Assembly (NCBI GenBank): GCA_948474755.1
Contig: CAOLHI010000388.1
Coordinates: 1,035,638-1,099,637 of the forward strand
Reading direction: 5' to 3'
Source of the DNA: Ctenosaura bakeri
Taxonomy: Eukaryota > Chordata > Lepidosauria > Squamata > Iguanidae
DNA: 64,000 nt
The notes beneath the pieces were generated by a model, which was not told where the DNA came from, searched no databases, and saw only the letters and a list, made by a program, of their open reading frames with translations. A program made the translations under genes and the position numbers. This document shows positions 1 through 11,692 of this stretch, one piece after another. Positions within the stretch are counted from its first letter, which is position 1. Each line of letters starts with the position of its first letter.

Positions 1-299
1 CCCTATCCTGTATGAAGCTAACTGCCCCCTTCTTAGGCAGGCAACATTGAATTTTTCGAGAAATTTGATTTCTCTGTTACATCTGGAAACAAAGTTTAGA
101 TGCTGTGCAAGTAAAATTTGCCAACTGTAGTCCAAATGAAAGAACTTTACTTTTGTTGCTGGTAGAAACCTTAAAGAATTAAGTCCCAGTCCACTGGTCC
201 CTCTTATTAAAGTTTTTCCTCTGGCAGAAAAATTGAACATCTTCAAATCCAGGAAACATATCCAGGCGTAGTCATGTTATCCATGCAGCACATTTTCAT

Positions 300-352
300 G
301 AGATGACTTGAAGGCACACAGCACAATATCATCATCATCAACAACAACAACA
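300..352 (+). mobile_element. Bov-B/Sauria-SINE 3' tail fragment
   Basis: A short stretch reads like the terminal part of the Bov-B-type tail of squamate SINEs (a 'gacttgaaggcacac' core) and is followed by ATC and AAC microsatellite repeats. The tRNA-like head is missing. The rest of positions 1-950 shows nothing I recognise; short open frames near 525-863 overlap on both strands and look accidental. Confidence 0.55.
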
Positions 353-952
353 AAGGAAACTTGCATATGCATGACAACACCAGCCAGTGTCTAAAATCCT
401 GTTGGTGTCATCTGCAGGCATGAACTGTTACACCTGTGTATGTTATTTTAACATTTTTGTGGAATGAGATATTCAGGGCCTCATTGTGCAGCACCACTCC
501 CCATGCATGGAGTTGATCTGATTGCTACATCATGCCCCCATGTCCAGACAACCTCTGGACACTCCAAAAACTGAAGAAAATGACATCATCTTTTTGCTTC
601 CAGAGGCAGAATTCAGTTGCATGCTGCCTGGGATCTCCTTGCCCTCCCCCAACTAGAAAATTCCCATTGGGTGCATGGGGAGAGGAGGAGGAAGAGGCAG
701 ATTTTGCTAAATTTGATGTTCCACCATGCTGTCGTAGGATTGCAGGCAATACGTGGACCTCATTGCAATCAACATGCCTCAAATATTGATAGTTTATTGT
801 TATTTCAGATATAGATGTATGACAACACCTTCCCGTACACATTCCCCTTTCTCTAACATACACGTGGCTTGCACTGTTAGCAAGAAGAAGTTATAACTTG
901 GTCTGAGAGGATATTGCTCTATAGTTTAAAAAAAAATTGTTGGGCTGTGTCA

Positions 953-1807
953 AGAGTTGGATGGGTTTTTAAAAGATACATAGAAGCATGACAGAAATTT
1001 TACAGATAAATATTCCACTGTCCCCCCAAATCTTTCTGTTAAACATATTACACGAAATAAGACACTAATGGTGAAGTACTGGAGGGTAACACTATATATG
1101 GTAACAGTGGCCAGAATTGTATATGCCAGATATTGGAAGAACAGGTCTAGCCCAAAAACGGAAGAATAGTTAATTAAACTTATGGAATTTTTGCTATTAG
1201 ATAACCTAACTCTAGCATTAAAGGGAAATTTACGAGGGAAAAATGACAAAGAATGGTTCCCAGTTAAAAAATTTCTGAAACTAAAACTAGGTACTGATAT
1301 TTCATGATTGTTGAGATAAAGTAAACTTTGAAGAATTAAGAGATAATGTATATAATGGAAAAGATAATGATGTAATGTAATGTTGGGATGAAAAGGTTTC
1401 TTTGTTGTTGTTGTTGTTTACTTAAAAGCAAGCAAACCATCATTGTGTATTGCAGAAATAGAGGAAACACTTGAGTCGTCAATTATAAACCAGACAAGAG
1501 AGCTGGAAGTGGATAAAGTACATTTAGAATATAGTTGAGGGATAATAATAGTGGAACATTTAAAGATCTGATAAAACTACAATAAGATTGATTGTAGGTA
1601 AATGAGCTATAATGACAAAGTAATTTTTATGTGGATTATAAATTGTGTGGGTGTTAATAGAAAGCTGGGTTCCCCACCTATACTGCATTTCTCTGTAAAA
1701 TATTATCTTAATTTAACGGTATTTTATGGAATTGTGAAAGATATAACTATTACTTGTTATTTGAATACAAGTATTTGTTGTTTTTAATAAAAAATAATTT
1801 TAAAAAA
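953..1807 (+). mobile_element. L1-type LINE 3' end, decayed
   Basis: The plus-strand translation from about 1110 to 1275 gives an L1 ORF2 C-terminal pattern (ARYWKNRS, then LIKLMEFLLLDNLTLALK, then WFPVKKFL), interrupted by at least one stop. This resembles the 'W..K..E.A..TA' region near the end of vertebrate L1 ORF2. The following AT-rich stretch ends in AATAAA-like, A-rich sequence near 1786-1807, as expected for a poly(A)-tailed 3' UTR. It is 5'-truncated and dead. The exact borders are estimates. Confidence 0.6.
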
Positions 1808-2832
1808 GAGTTGATGGGTTTTTAAATTTTATTTTATTTTTGGACTCCTCACAATTCACCTCCCCCTTTTTAACCTTGTAGGAGGGGGTGACTCAGAAAC
1901 CATGAGATTGTTCACAGGATAATAAGGGTGGGGCTTTCTAGAATTCATTCAGAAACTCCCAGCATTGTCATGGATCAACACACAGCAATGGGCTTAAAAT
2001 GTCTTTAAATGCACATCAGCGCACAGCAAAAAGTCTTTTAATGAGCATTACTGCATAGCAACAGGCTGAAAAATGAGTCCTTTAATTCTGCATTTGTTTT
2101 AAAAGGGAGGCATTTTACACATCAACAGATTGAGATGGGGTGGGGGTGCTAGAAAGAAGCTTTTAACAGGTATTAGCATATGCATCGGTTCACAGCAATG
2201 AGAAGGAAAACAGCTCACCAAAATGGTAAAGACAGAGGCAGGGAGTTTATCCTGACCTTTTTTTCACCCTTCAAAGCAACCCGGCTTGCATTGAAAATCA
2301 CAGATCATGAAAATTCAGTGCCAGGTTAGTGCAGATTTCAGGTATGTTCACCTCTCTGCAACTACCACCAGTGTTTTGCATATCTGTCTGCATCAAGCCA
2401 CATGCATTTATGCAGAGCTTTCTAAAGCAGAAGACAACAGCTCAGCCAATGTAAAGAAAATAGCACATGTAGGTAAAGATCCTACAACAAGCTTGCTTAG
2501 CATAAGTCTTCACATGCAAAGTTACACATCGATTGTGCTACACAGACCTTGTGTTCAGTGAACCAGCAGCGAATGGGCAATCAAATATCCAAGCAAAGGA
2601 CCATGCTCATCCATGTACAGTGTTCTTTGTGCATAATGTCACTGTATGTATAACTCTACCTCTGTAACCTTAGATGGAATGCAGTGGACAAAAATGACCA
2701 TCCACTCCTTCAGAGAACATACATGTAAGTCACCCAATGGATTCTGGCCATATTGCTCTTAGGCACATACAATTCGATTGATTTCAATGAATTCCTTGTA
2801 CAGTAACACTGAGATTTCATTTACAGTATTAG
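1808..2832. other. No recognisable feature
   Basis: I see no coding potential, RNA gene or repeat family here. Short frames (for example near 2307-2561) have no family resemblance and ordinary intergenic composition. Confidence 0.5.
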
Positions 2833-2941
2833 GAAGGAACTGGCAAAAGCACCACTGAGTATTCCTTGCCTAAGAAAACCTATGTAATTCATGAGATTGC
2901 CATAAGTTGACAGGAGACCTGAAGGTGCACACACACACAAT
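2833..2941 (+). mobile_element. 5S-derived SINE, 3' body fragment
   Basis: The stretch matches the post-5S body of the SINEs at 12834, 13048, 47942 and 48690: a 'ggaaggaactggcaaa' motif, 'attccttgcctaagaaaa', then 'ttgaaggcacac'-like tail sequence. The 5S-like head is absent. Confidence 0.6.
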
Positions 2942-3111
2942 TCTTCCAGATACTACTTACTGAAGTTATCACATTTCTCTTCCAGTTTCCTGAATCTCTT
3001 AAACCATCTACTAACAGACTTTTTTTAAAAAAAAAATGTGATCCAGGAAGTGGAAGGGTCCCAAAATAGACACAAATCATCCAGATTCAGTTTCAAGTTG
3101 GAGAGACATGA

Positions 3112-3585
3112 TTGGTCCCCACTGTTGATACTCCACTGATAGCAAGCAGAGCATTAGGTATGTGTTCAGCTCTTGAAATACCCAAAGGACCAAAAGGTGC
3201 TAAACATTTGCTGGATCCTTTGTACCATGAGCTTAAACTGCTTCTTCACTCACAGAGAAATCTTGCACACCTGATATATAGCAAATGGCATATAGTCATT
3301 CATATGGTCAAGCAGGGAGTCTCAGAGGAAGAAAAATGGATAGCATATTTTTTTAAAAAAAATTACTCTATGTTGTCTACCAAACAAGATTATACGATGG
3401 ACAAAGTAGCTGCTGAGATGTATGGAAATCTTGTAAAACTTGGTGATTTTCCCAGTGCTAAATGCGAAAATACTAAGCATCTGACTGGGAACAGATGGAT
3501 GAAGGCAGAATCAGCTGTTCCACCCACCAAGATAAGGGGTAGAGAATGTCCAACCTATGGGTTATGTCAGGAGAATTCTAAATAA
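3112..3585 (+). other. Unassigned 157-codon open frame
   Basis: An uninterrupted frame directly after a stop at 3109-3111. The first ATG lies at about codon 17; the first codon is TTG. The translation is hydrophilic and of mixed composition, with stretches such as LLDPLYHELKLLLHSQRN and DKVAAEMYGNLVKLGDF that look more protein-like than the other short frames of the window. I recognise no domain and no transposon motif. It could be a processed-pseudogene remnant, one exon of an unknown gene or a chance frame. An AG precedes it at 3088-3090 but I found no convincing partner exon. Confidence 0.25.
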
Positions 3586-4570
3586 CATATGTGTGGTCCT
3601 AAAAGCCCCATAACAGCCACCCAGAACCCATGAAATATCTTTTTTAATGATTTTGAATGGTTTTCCACCCCAAACCATGCACAGACACAGCTGTTGGCCA
3701 TAGCTCTACAACCATCCTCCCCAAAATGGTTTCTCACAGCTGAAGCAATTTGAAAATAGTGATTGGAGGTGAGATGACATCATTTCTAGAGTGCTGAGAA
3801 GGGCGAATATAGCCCCCAGAGGGAATCAGAGGTTAAAAATGCCCTCCCCCCCACAAAAAAACCCTGTTGCCCATTCCAAAGAATATTGGGAATACAAACC
3901 AAATCAGCCCTTTCATCAAGGCCTACTGAAGATATTGTGCTATCTGTGGCAAAGAGCAAAATTGTGTCTCCTTCCATATCGCCTGCAGAGGCAAACTAGA
4001 CTAGCAATTCAATCTTTCTCGGACAATGGTACAGCATCCTTCACAAGATATAAAGGCAACAGACCAGCTCAGAGTTTACAAGACAGGTTGCCTGATGTCC
4101 TCTGTCATCTAACAAAGGGCAATTAAAACAATTACAGGTAGATCTCAGTTTTCATCATGGTTGCATTCCTGGACTTAGGAAGTAAAATGAGACTGATGTA
4201 AATAGGGGAGCTAGTTCCATAAGGAACCATTGGAAGCCAGGGGGATAGGTTCTGATAGAGTTGAAATAGCCACAAAATTAGCAATTTTACTCAACCTACT
4301 ACCAATTTTAAAGAGGTTCAACACTTAAAACATCAGAGATCACTTTATTCCAGGACAGAAAAGAATGCAGATGCTCTCTAAGAGGGGCAGAAGAGATAGC
4401 AATTGCTGATCTCAGGGGGATTTGATTGGGGTGAGCTGGCTTCTCATTAGATGACAGTTCTTTTTCAGAGCAGCAGAAAGACAGAAAGAGAGAGAGAGGG
4501 CACAACTGGTGAGAACTGTGATCTTCTCCAACATGCTTCTCATGTGGAGAAAGCACATCAGGAGAGAGAG
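3586..4570. other. No recognisable feature
   Basis: I see no gene or recognisable repeat. Low-complexity purine tracts occur near 4480-4500. Confidence 0.45.
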
Positions 4571-4574
4571 GCCC

Positions 4575-5253
4575 CTTCCACACCATACTTTAATAGCATA
4601 TTGTTCCATTACAGTCCCAGCATTGCCATTTTCATGATGGTGTTGGGTTAGGAACACTCTCCACCACACCCTTTTGACTTGAGCGGATGAGTAGCGTTAT
4701 TGCCACCAGTGATCCCTCCACACTAAAGCATCATTGACCAGTCCTTTGCCCTGTCTTTTCCCCACCCCAAAGCACGTGATTGGTTGGGGAGGGGGTGTTT
4801 GCTTTTTTTTGTAAGTCATACTAGCACAGCAATGTTGTAATGGCATGACACACCAGTACACTATTGCATTTTCACACTATAATTCTAAAGAATATATTAA
4901 AAAAAAATAAAGGAAAAATTTAAAATAAACATGGAGAGGTAATAGATTTCAAAGTTATCATACCAAGAGAGTAGCTGAGGGAGGAACAACCTGCACCCGC
5001 CCACATCCCACCTATTGATGAATCAGTGAGGACAGGAAGCGGTATCAAGTGTTGTTATGAAACCTCACTGACATGACTGATGGGACTGTGGCAGTAAAGG
5101 AGGTTCTTAACTGTTTTTTTCTGGAAATGATATAAGGCTGATTTGCAACACTTGGGTACAAGATAGCAGCTGGATAGCAACAATGTTGTGCGGTAGCACT
5201 GGACTAGGAACAACCCATTGTTTTGGTGGGATGGTGATGTCATGCAGAAATGG
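4575..5253. mobile_element. Degenerate Harbinger-type MITE (N2-like), probable
   Basis: The right end (about 5170-5253) matches the subterminal and terminal sequence of the N2 elements at 13688 and 41757: a 'gtagcac' block, a 'gggatggtgatg' block, then a GCAGAAATGGCC end. A possible left end with a GGCC start lies near 4572. The interior is too diverged to join the two with confidence. Confidence 0.35.
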
Positions 5254-5451
5254 CCAGAGAAGCAGTACATTACCTGCTGTTTCTTCAGGTGCAGAAGGCA
5301 CACCAGGAGAGGAGGCATAACATCTCGTGAGCGGTAACTAGCTGCACTAAAGAAGCAAAGAAAAAAGACCCTAGCCCTTGCACAAAACACCCACTGTTTT
5401 CTCTCTTCCCCTTCAGAATAAACAGGGTTTAAAGATGTCACAAGATTCTTT

Positions 5452-5882
5452 GGGCTTTATCTCACGAGGCAGGTAAATCACAATTGCAGCAGGATAATGA
5501 CATCTTTGGCTGGGACTTATCACACAACCTCATTTCTCTTCTCTTGTTCTCCCAGTGGGAGACTGTTCAAAAAGAGTTTCTTTTAGTAACACAAAATATC
5601 AGTTAATCACAATTAAATCACAATTGCAGCAGGATAATGATGCCTTTGGCGGAGACCTATAACATGACCTTGTTCGTCTTATGTTGTTCTCCCACTGGGA
5701 GACATGTTTCTTTTACTAACACACAAGATTCATTAACAACCTCCTTTGTAAAAGGGATGCTTTCCAAATGGTCTCCCACTGGAAGAACGACAAAAGAAGA
5801 ATGAGAGAAAATGATAAGTCCCAGCCAAAGATGCTGTTATCCTGCCATAATTGTGATTTACCTGCCTTGTGTGATAAAGCCC
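5452..5882. mobile_element. Harbinger-like MITE with ~110-bp terminal inverted repeats
   Basis: The ends are long imperfect inverted repeats: about 5452-5565 pairs with about 5765-5882. The outermost bases are GGGCTTTATC on both sides, flanked by TTT on each side (5449-5451 and 5883-5885), consistent with a 3-bp target duplication. The terminal 18 bases match the TIR of the full Harbinger element at 55386 at 14 of 18 positions, including the TCTCACG core. Part of the left arm is repeated in direct orientation at about 5612-5715, so the interior has three related arms. It encodes nothing. Confidence 0.75.
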
Positions 5883-6338
5883 TTTGTTATTTTTACCACA
5901 GTATGCTTAGCAGAGTTACTTCTTTTGGCATTGTTACTGTTGCCCAGTTGTTCTCTCTCTCCATCATGACTCCCCCACCTAAGCAGGCAGGAGCCACCCT
6001 GCCTTCCAGCCGCACCCAAACACCGAGATTCCAGTTTTTGCATCCCTATCACATATCCCCTTTTCAGCAGGCAAAGGAAGGCCCTGCATTCCAATAATGC
6101 CAAGACTGCAGTTTGCTTTCTCCCCTCCCTACTCCTCCAACCAAGGGGAGGGGGACAAGCCTGAATCCAAAGAGTTTTTCTTATGCCAACACTCCAACTC
6201 ACTCCAACCTCTTCCATCTTTTGCCTTTCCCCTTTCATTCAATGCACAGATGCAATGGGGGAACTATGCATTGTGGATGATACTTTTATTTATTTCTAGA
6301 GAAACATTGCAAACTGGAAATGTTGTAAATGGGGATAA

Positions 6339-6787
6339 TTTAATATATAAAAGTCTGTGAGTTTGTCTGTGTCAGGCAGGTGAAGACCTCATATGATTGG
6401 CTGCCTGTGAAGATTCTATGGAATCCTGGGCTTGGCAGTTTAGGGAGGGGCCTTTAGAATTCTCAGCCAGAGAGCTCTGGGGCCTCAGGCCAGTTGCTAT
6501 GAGGATGAGGCCTAGCAGAAAGAAGGAGGAGGCGAATGTATTTCCCTCAGGAACCCAATCTCTGTATATTAATATCTGAATACAGATTGAATTGAGGAAT
6601 ATGGGGAAAGTTATAGGTATTAGACAAGACAGTTTGGGGAACTACAGACACAGGATCTCAAATCTGTGTATTTCAATTGCATCTAATAGGTAAGGTAAGG
6701 TAAGGTAAGGTAATTCCTGAGGTATTTCTAACAAGTGTTAATACCTATGAGAAAATGAAATCCTGGGCAATGCTGGGTAAATACTTG
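6339..6787 (+). mobile_element. Non-autonomous Helitron, diverged copy
   Basis: It aligns along its length with the Helitron at 50191-51142 minus the LTR inserted there. The start is TTTAATATATAA-like, with the canonical TC changed. The end has a GC-rich hairpin (cctgggcaatgctggg) about ten bases before a decayed CTAG (CTTG). The left neighbour is A, as expected for A|T insertion. It has no Rep/helicase coding sequence. Confidence 0.7.
6689..6713 (+). repeat. (GGTAA)5 microsatellite
   Basis: Five perfect GGTAA units inside the Helitron copy. The other copy has only degenerate 'aaagtaagataa' at the equivalent place, so the array expanded after insertion. Confidence 0.9.
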
Positions 6788-6856
6788 AGTGTAATATAAA
6801 ATGAGATTCACCTGTTAAATAATAATAACAACATAATAAAGTGTAATTTACGTGAC

Positions 6857-7525
6857 AGCCAGCATGGTGTAGTGATTTGAGTGTTAGGCCCTTTCCGCAC
6901 TGCATTTTCCATGCAAAAGGGCGCCTGGAGTGTCGTGCGATTATGAGGAGCAATCTGCACAATGTATTCACAATCACACAATGCTCCAGGGTAGGGCAGG
7001 CGCCGATCGCGCATCTTTTCATTTTCGGCTAGAAGCCAAAAATGGTGTGAGATTGCGCATTGCTCTCAGGCCCCATGCACACTTACCTGGCGTGCGGAGC
7101 CTCCAGACCCGCACTGGTCGTGCTTCCTGCCCCAGGGCAGCCTGAGAAACTCCCAGGCTGCACTGCAGAAGGAAGAGGCAGGGCTCTTGCATGAGCAGGC
7201 AACTCGTGCAGAGCCGAAGGACTCCGGACGCAAGAGCCTCTCACCAGCCTCTCGCCAGAGGCTGCTCACATGATCCCCACACCCCAGCGCCAGAAGAAGG
7301 TAATGTGCAGAAAGGGCCTCAGACTAGAACACAGGCTTGAACACTAGGGTTCAAATCCCCACTCAGCCATGAAAACCCACTGGGTTTCCTTGGGCAAATC
7401 ACACTCTCTCAACCTCAGAAAAAGGCGAGGGCAATCCCCCCAAACAAATTCTGCCAAGAAAACACAGGCATAGGTTCACCTTGGAGTCGCCAGAAGTCAG
7501 AAACAACTACAACCACAACATAAGC
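6857..7525 (+). mobile_element. tRNA-derived Sauria-type SINE, split by a MITE
   Basis: The head (6857-6886, 'cagccagcatggtgtagtga') and the rest (7319-7525) together match the SINE at 31918. After the break come a B-box-like 'gggttcaaatcccc', a body with 'cactgggtttccttgggcaa' and a Bov-B-type tail with 'gtcgccagaagtcagaaac'. The 432-bp MITE at 6887-7318 interrupts it within the tRNA-like head. This SINE class is known from squamates and is mobilised by Bov-B LINEs. Confidence 0.8.
6887..7318. mobile_element. Harbinger-type MITE, family N1
   Basis: The terminal inverted repeats start GGCCCTTTCCGCAC on the left and, read inward, GGCCCTTTCTGCAC on the right. The flanks are TTA and TCA, a 3-bp duplication with one change. 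The interior is GC- and CpG-rich and homologous to the element at 33957-34376 (shared 'cattttcggct' and 'gcttcct...cccagg' blocks). No coding sequence. Confidence 0.8.
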
Positions 7526-7544
7526 ATCATATAAAAGCCACACC

Positions 7545-7715
7545 AAACGAGTAACATTTGCTAAGCATTTAAAATAACAAAACATAACAAATGAGATGTC
7601 CAAAAGTCTGTCTAAATAAAAAAGGTTCTTTGTCTCTGAGTGGAAGGAGAACAAAGAAGAGTCAACCTAGTTTATTGTGGGAGGGAGTTCCACAGCCTGG
7701 GAGCATCAGTGACTA
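7545..7715 (-). mobile_element. LINE-like fragment, minus strand
   Basis: The AT-rich start followed by 'gggagggagttccacagcctgggagcatc' blocks resembles the LINE fragments at 47757-48440 and 52631-54300. Short and decayed; family unassigned. Confidence 0.4.
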
Positions 7716-8360
7716 AAAACTAGGGGTGGGCCAACTGAATCCTCAAATCCTCAACAACGATTTGAGATTCACAAATCCAAATCCCTGCACCAAAATAGGC
7801 AAACCGAATCTTTCTAATCCACCAACCAAATAGTTTGTTGGAGATCGGGTTGCCCAAAAACCTGGGAGACTGGGATGCACAAGGGGAGAGAGCAAGGAGG
7901 TGAGTTTTTCCCGTGGAGTAATAATGGCCTTTGCTAACAATTTCAGAAATTACATCTGGGGTTGTATTTTAATATATTTAAATTGAACATTTCATATTTA
8001 AGTTCAGCACTATTTTCTGTGCTGAAAATCAATGGCATGTAGAAATGCTGGGGATCAGTGGGTCTGATGCCTATCAGAAGCAGTGGGGCAGAGGGCAAGG
8101 TCACACAATCACATCTAGTCATTGCCACATGTAGGCCAGTGTACCTCCTTCCACAAGACAGAGCCTGGTTGTAAATCTAAAGCTAGAATAGGATGAGAAG
8201 TGAAATGTCTGTCATGCTTTCTCATGAGCCACATGACAAACCACATGTAGCAGAAAGGAAAAAATTATTTTTAAAAATTGGTGCCTCTGGGGGCCACCAA
8301 AGGCCTGATTGGCCAGTGGGCCCCTGTGCGTGCAAAAATCACAGCATAAAGCTGCACGCG

Positions 8361-8545
8361 CACTGGAGGCTGCTTGTGCCCAGGGCTGCTGCCTGTGCTT
8401 GCACAGGCTGCCTGTGCCCGTGGGGCTGCCTGCCTTTGCCAGCTCAGCCACCTCTGTCCTCTGGGGCTGCCTGCCTGGGCCCATTCGGCTGCCTGTGTCC
8501 ACTCGTTGCTGCCTGTGCCTGCTCGGCTGCTTCTCTCTGCAAAGT
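8361..8545 (+). repeat. GC-rich minisatellite, ~20-bp unit
   Basis: An imperfect tandem array of a 'ggctgcctgtgcccgctc'-like unit, roughly seven to nine copies with variable spacing. It is clearly richer in G+C than its surroundings. The alanine/cysteine/leucine-rich short frames crossing it are by-products of the repeat. Confidence 0.75.
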
Positions 8546-8565
8546 AATATTATTCTCTGTTCTTT

Positions 8566-8848
8566 TGACTTGAGACTAGAGGGTAGGGATTGGGAATTAA
8601 ACTGATGCTGGAGTATAGATTTGACTTGAAAGTCCCTTGCAGAACTTGAGACTGGACTTGAGGGTAGAGAATTGAGACTGGATTAGAGATTGTTTGTTTT
8701 GTTTTGTTTTGTTTTTTTAAGTGCCCTCCTTGTTGCAGGACTTGAGACTTGACTTGAGACTGCACAGTACAGAGCTGAGACTGGAGCTGAGGCTGGTATT
8801 TTTTTAAAGTGCCTTGTGCAGGACTTGAGACTCAATTGGAAGGTACAG
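8566..8848 (+). repeat. Second minisatellite, 'acttgagactgg' units
   Basis: Repeats of 'gacttgagact' and 'ggacttgag' variants are arranged in higher-order units separated by 'aagtgccytg.tgcagg' linkers near 8630, 8720 and 8808. A (GTTTT)n tract sits inside (about 8693-8716). It is adjacent to, but different in sequence from, the array at 8361-8545. Confidence 0.7.
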
Positions 8849-8887
8849 TCTTCTTGAGATTTCAAGGACAGCTGAAAGATTCCTTTG

Positions 8888-9035
8888 CATAGCTCCCTTG
8901 CAAAGCTCTTTCAGACACAATTCTGGGTTTGTAGTTTTACAAGGTGTCACGGCCTTCTCTGCCAAAGTGTGCTGGTGCGTCATCAAACTACAAACCCCAG
9001 GATGCCAGAAGGAGCTTTGCAAAGAAAATCTAGTT
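8888..9035. mobile_element. Hairpin MITE-like element
   Basis: An imperfect palindrome: 'ttgcaaagctc' and 'ctgggtttgtagttt' on the left pair with 'aaactacaaacccca' and 'gagctttgcaaag' on the right. It encodes nothing. Its superfamily is not clear. Confidence 0.5.
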
Positions 9036-11140
9036 TTGACCTGGATTATCTCTGTATTGTAGTACGTGGCCCTGTTTACACAGGCAGGAAAATGTAAGAT
9101 TAATCCATATTTTCCTCCCTATTTAGAAAGGGCTTTCATGTCATTTTCAATCTTGGGAGATCCTGAGGCAAAACTAGGACAATTGTCCTGGCCAGATTTC
9201 TTCAGAGGGAGGTTTGCCTTTGCCTAGGCTGAGAGAGTGTGTCTTGCCCAAGATTATCCTTCTTTACCTTACTTTTAAAACTCCCTTTTTAAAAAAAGGA
9301 TTAAAAAGATTCAAGATTTGTGAGATTCCGGATTCCCAGAACTTTCCAGGGATTCGGATGCAGATTCGGAAAATTCTGGATTCATCCCGTCCCAACTGAA
9401 AACATGGTAAGTGTGACATGTATACCTGGTCATATTTAACATTAATTGCCAATCCCGCTAGTTAGGAGCAATTATAAATAGTGGAAAGCTAACATCCTGA
9501 ATTGCCGTGGCCAAGAAAGGGATGGTAAAAAGGAATTATTTACAGCATCCAACTCCTGCACCCAACAGTGGTCTAGCTAGCTTTTTAGCTTATCTTTTAG
9601 ATCCCTCCTGCCATCTCTAATTTCCCTAAAATAGGGTCAGTCTTGCCAAGAAAATCATAGAATACAGCCACCGTAACTCAGAGTCAATTTGAAAGCACTT
9701 GAGATTAAACACCAAAAGCCTATAATATATTTATTGTTAATCATGCTGTGCTGATGCACATGTGTATACATGCATGCACACATGCCCTGCATTTATTTTT
9801 GTGTGTACATGTGTGTTTTCAGGCTTTCCTAAGGTCACTACATCACTTCCAAGCCTTTCCTGCTTAAAAAATCTTGTATGGTCTTTCCCATTAATAACAT
9901 GTGCCTTCTTGATGCCCGGCCATACCCTTTCAATTGCATTCTCATGTTACACATGCCCCAGCTTTTATCTGTGAAACATGGGAGAGTATTTAATCTTTGA
10001 TGTGTTTTTTTGCTTTGCCACCTGATGCCATGCTGTTGCATTTTTGATGGTCCTTTTCTGTTTGAGAGTTTAAAAAAAAAAAGTGGTTTGTTTTGGGGGG
10101 CGGGGGTTAGGGAAATAACTAGATTGATTAAAACATTTAAGGAATGCCCCCCCCCCATTTGGGTTGTTTGGTCTGATGTTTCCACTGCTGTGTAGCACCA
10201 TTTTTTTTAATGCCTCTGTTTTGCTTGACAGTTTCATGAAATGGCAGCAGAAGCCTTAATATGAGAGGGGGGGAAGCCAATATTATTTATGTAATTCCTT
10301 CAGAGTTTGATTGCCCATCACCTATTAGTTTGACATCCAGCATTTGGGCATAGAATCCCTAAATTACAGAGCAATCGAGGCTCTTCAACTGATCCATAAA
10401 AGCAGGCACTTAGCAAAGTCTGAAGACAGGTAAGAAGGAGCCCAGAGCACATGATGGGTTTGCCTTTTCAAGATCTCCACTGAGGCATGCACAAATAAAC
10501 ATATGCTGGGCTGGCGGCAGTGGGTGCTATTTGTACAAAGTAACACGGCAATGACCTGAAGCAATAAAAATATCTGCAGATTTAAACCCAGAGGACTCTC
10601 GGCTGCATATCAATAGCAATAAGAGCAGCACAAACAGAGAAATGTATTATTTATAGGTCTATTTATAAAAAACCTAAACTACCTCGCTGGTGGACCTAGT
10701 TCTCTGAACTGAATTGCTTTTTTATTCCAGCGCATTGTGCAGTTTCATGTGGCCTGAGAAGACCCCATTAAAGAAAGGACCTGCATTTGCAAAGAACTAC
10801 TGCCCAGGCTGGATTTTTAACCTCACTTAGTCTGTTTTTTGTGTCAACCTGACTTCATCCATTCCCATGGATTGACCTTTGTGAAGCAACAGAATGTAAG
10901 AGCTGCTAGGGAAGAGATTTTTTTCCCAAAAGCTAATTGCAGAACATGGGGAGAGAGATGGAATTTCATAACCAGGGATTGAAGTTTTAAATCTCTCCTT
11001 GTACTGGCATCTGGAAGGTGTAGAAGGCACCTATAGGACTTTGAAAGACCAGAAAAATAACAGAGCACAGCCCCGTCCCCAATTATTTGTCAAAGTGCCC
11101 CTTCACAGCTACTAATGACAGCAACCTTTGTTAAGTTTTA
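9036..11140. other. Mostly unique sequence; AT-rich block at 10270-10720
   Basis: I see no gene or clear repeat. The 10270-10720 part is AT-rich and non-repetitive, with TAATTA/TTTAT-type words and an unusual lack of transposon scars, which would fit a conserved non-coding element. That is an impression of composition only. Confidence 0.3.
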
Positions 11141-11692
11141 AAGAATCATAAAGCTGGAAGAGACCACAAGGGCCATCCAGTCCAACCCCTGGTCATGCAC
11201 GAATATACTATCCAAGCACACCCCACAGATGACCATTCAGCCTCTGTTTAAAAACAAAGAGATACCACCACACTCCCAGGAAGCGTATTCCACTGTCAAA
11301 ATACCCTTTCTGTCAGGAAGTTCTTCCTAATTCTTAGGTGGTATCCTAGTCCATGAAGAAGCAGAAAACAAGCTCACTCCATCTTCCATACGGCATCCTT
11401 TCATATATTTAAACATGGTTATCATGTCATCTCTTACTTTCTCTTCACCAGGCTAAACATACCCAGCTCTTTCAGATGCTCCTCATATAGCATGGTTTCC
11501 AGGGCTTTTAACATTTTGGTCACCCTCCTCTGGACACATTCCTGCTTGTTAATATCTTTCTTGAATTGTGGTGTCCCAAACTGGACACAGCATTCCAGGC
11601 GAGATCGAACCATAGCAGAATAGAGTGATACTATTATTTCTCTCAGTTTAGTAACTATTGTCCTATTGATGCAGCCTAGAATTGTAGAGTGG
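11141..11692 (-). mobile_element. CR1 LINE 3' end
   Basis: It starts with the reverse of the CR1 tail (atcataaagctggaagagacc) and runs through the typical CR1 3' region, read on the minus strand: 'ccagaggagggtgaccaaaatg', 'gaggagcatctgaaagagctggg' and the 'acatgataaccatg' block. 5'-truncated, non-coding copy. Confidence 0.9.

Noticed and set aside
5055..5441. 128-codon minus-strand frame
   Set aside because: No domain, overlaps the N2-like MITE end, and a second overlapping frame exists in another phase.
8309..8605. Cysteine/leucine-rich open frames over the 8.4-kb region
   Set aside because: They arise from the GC-rich minisatellite and are open in several frames at once.
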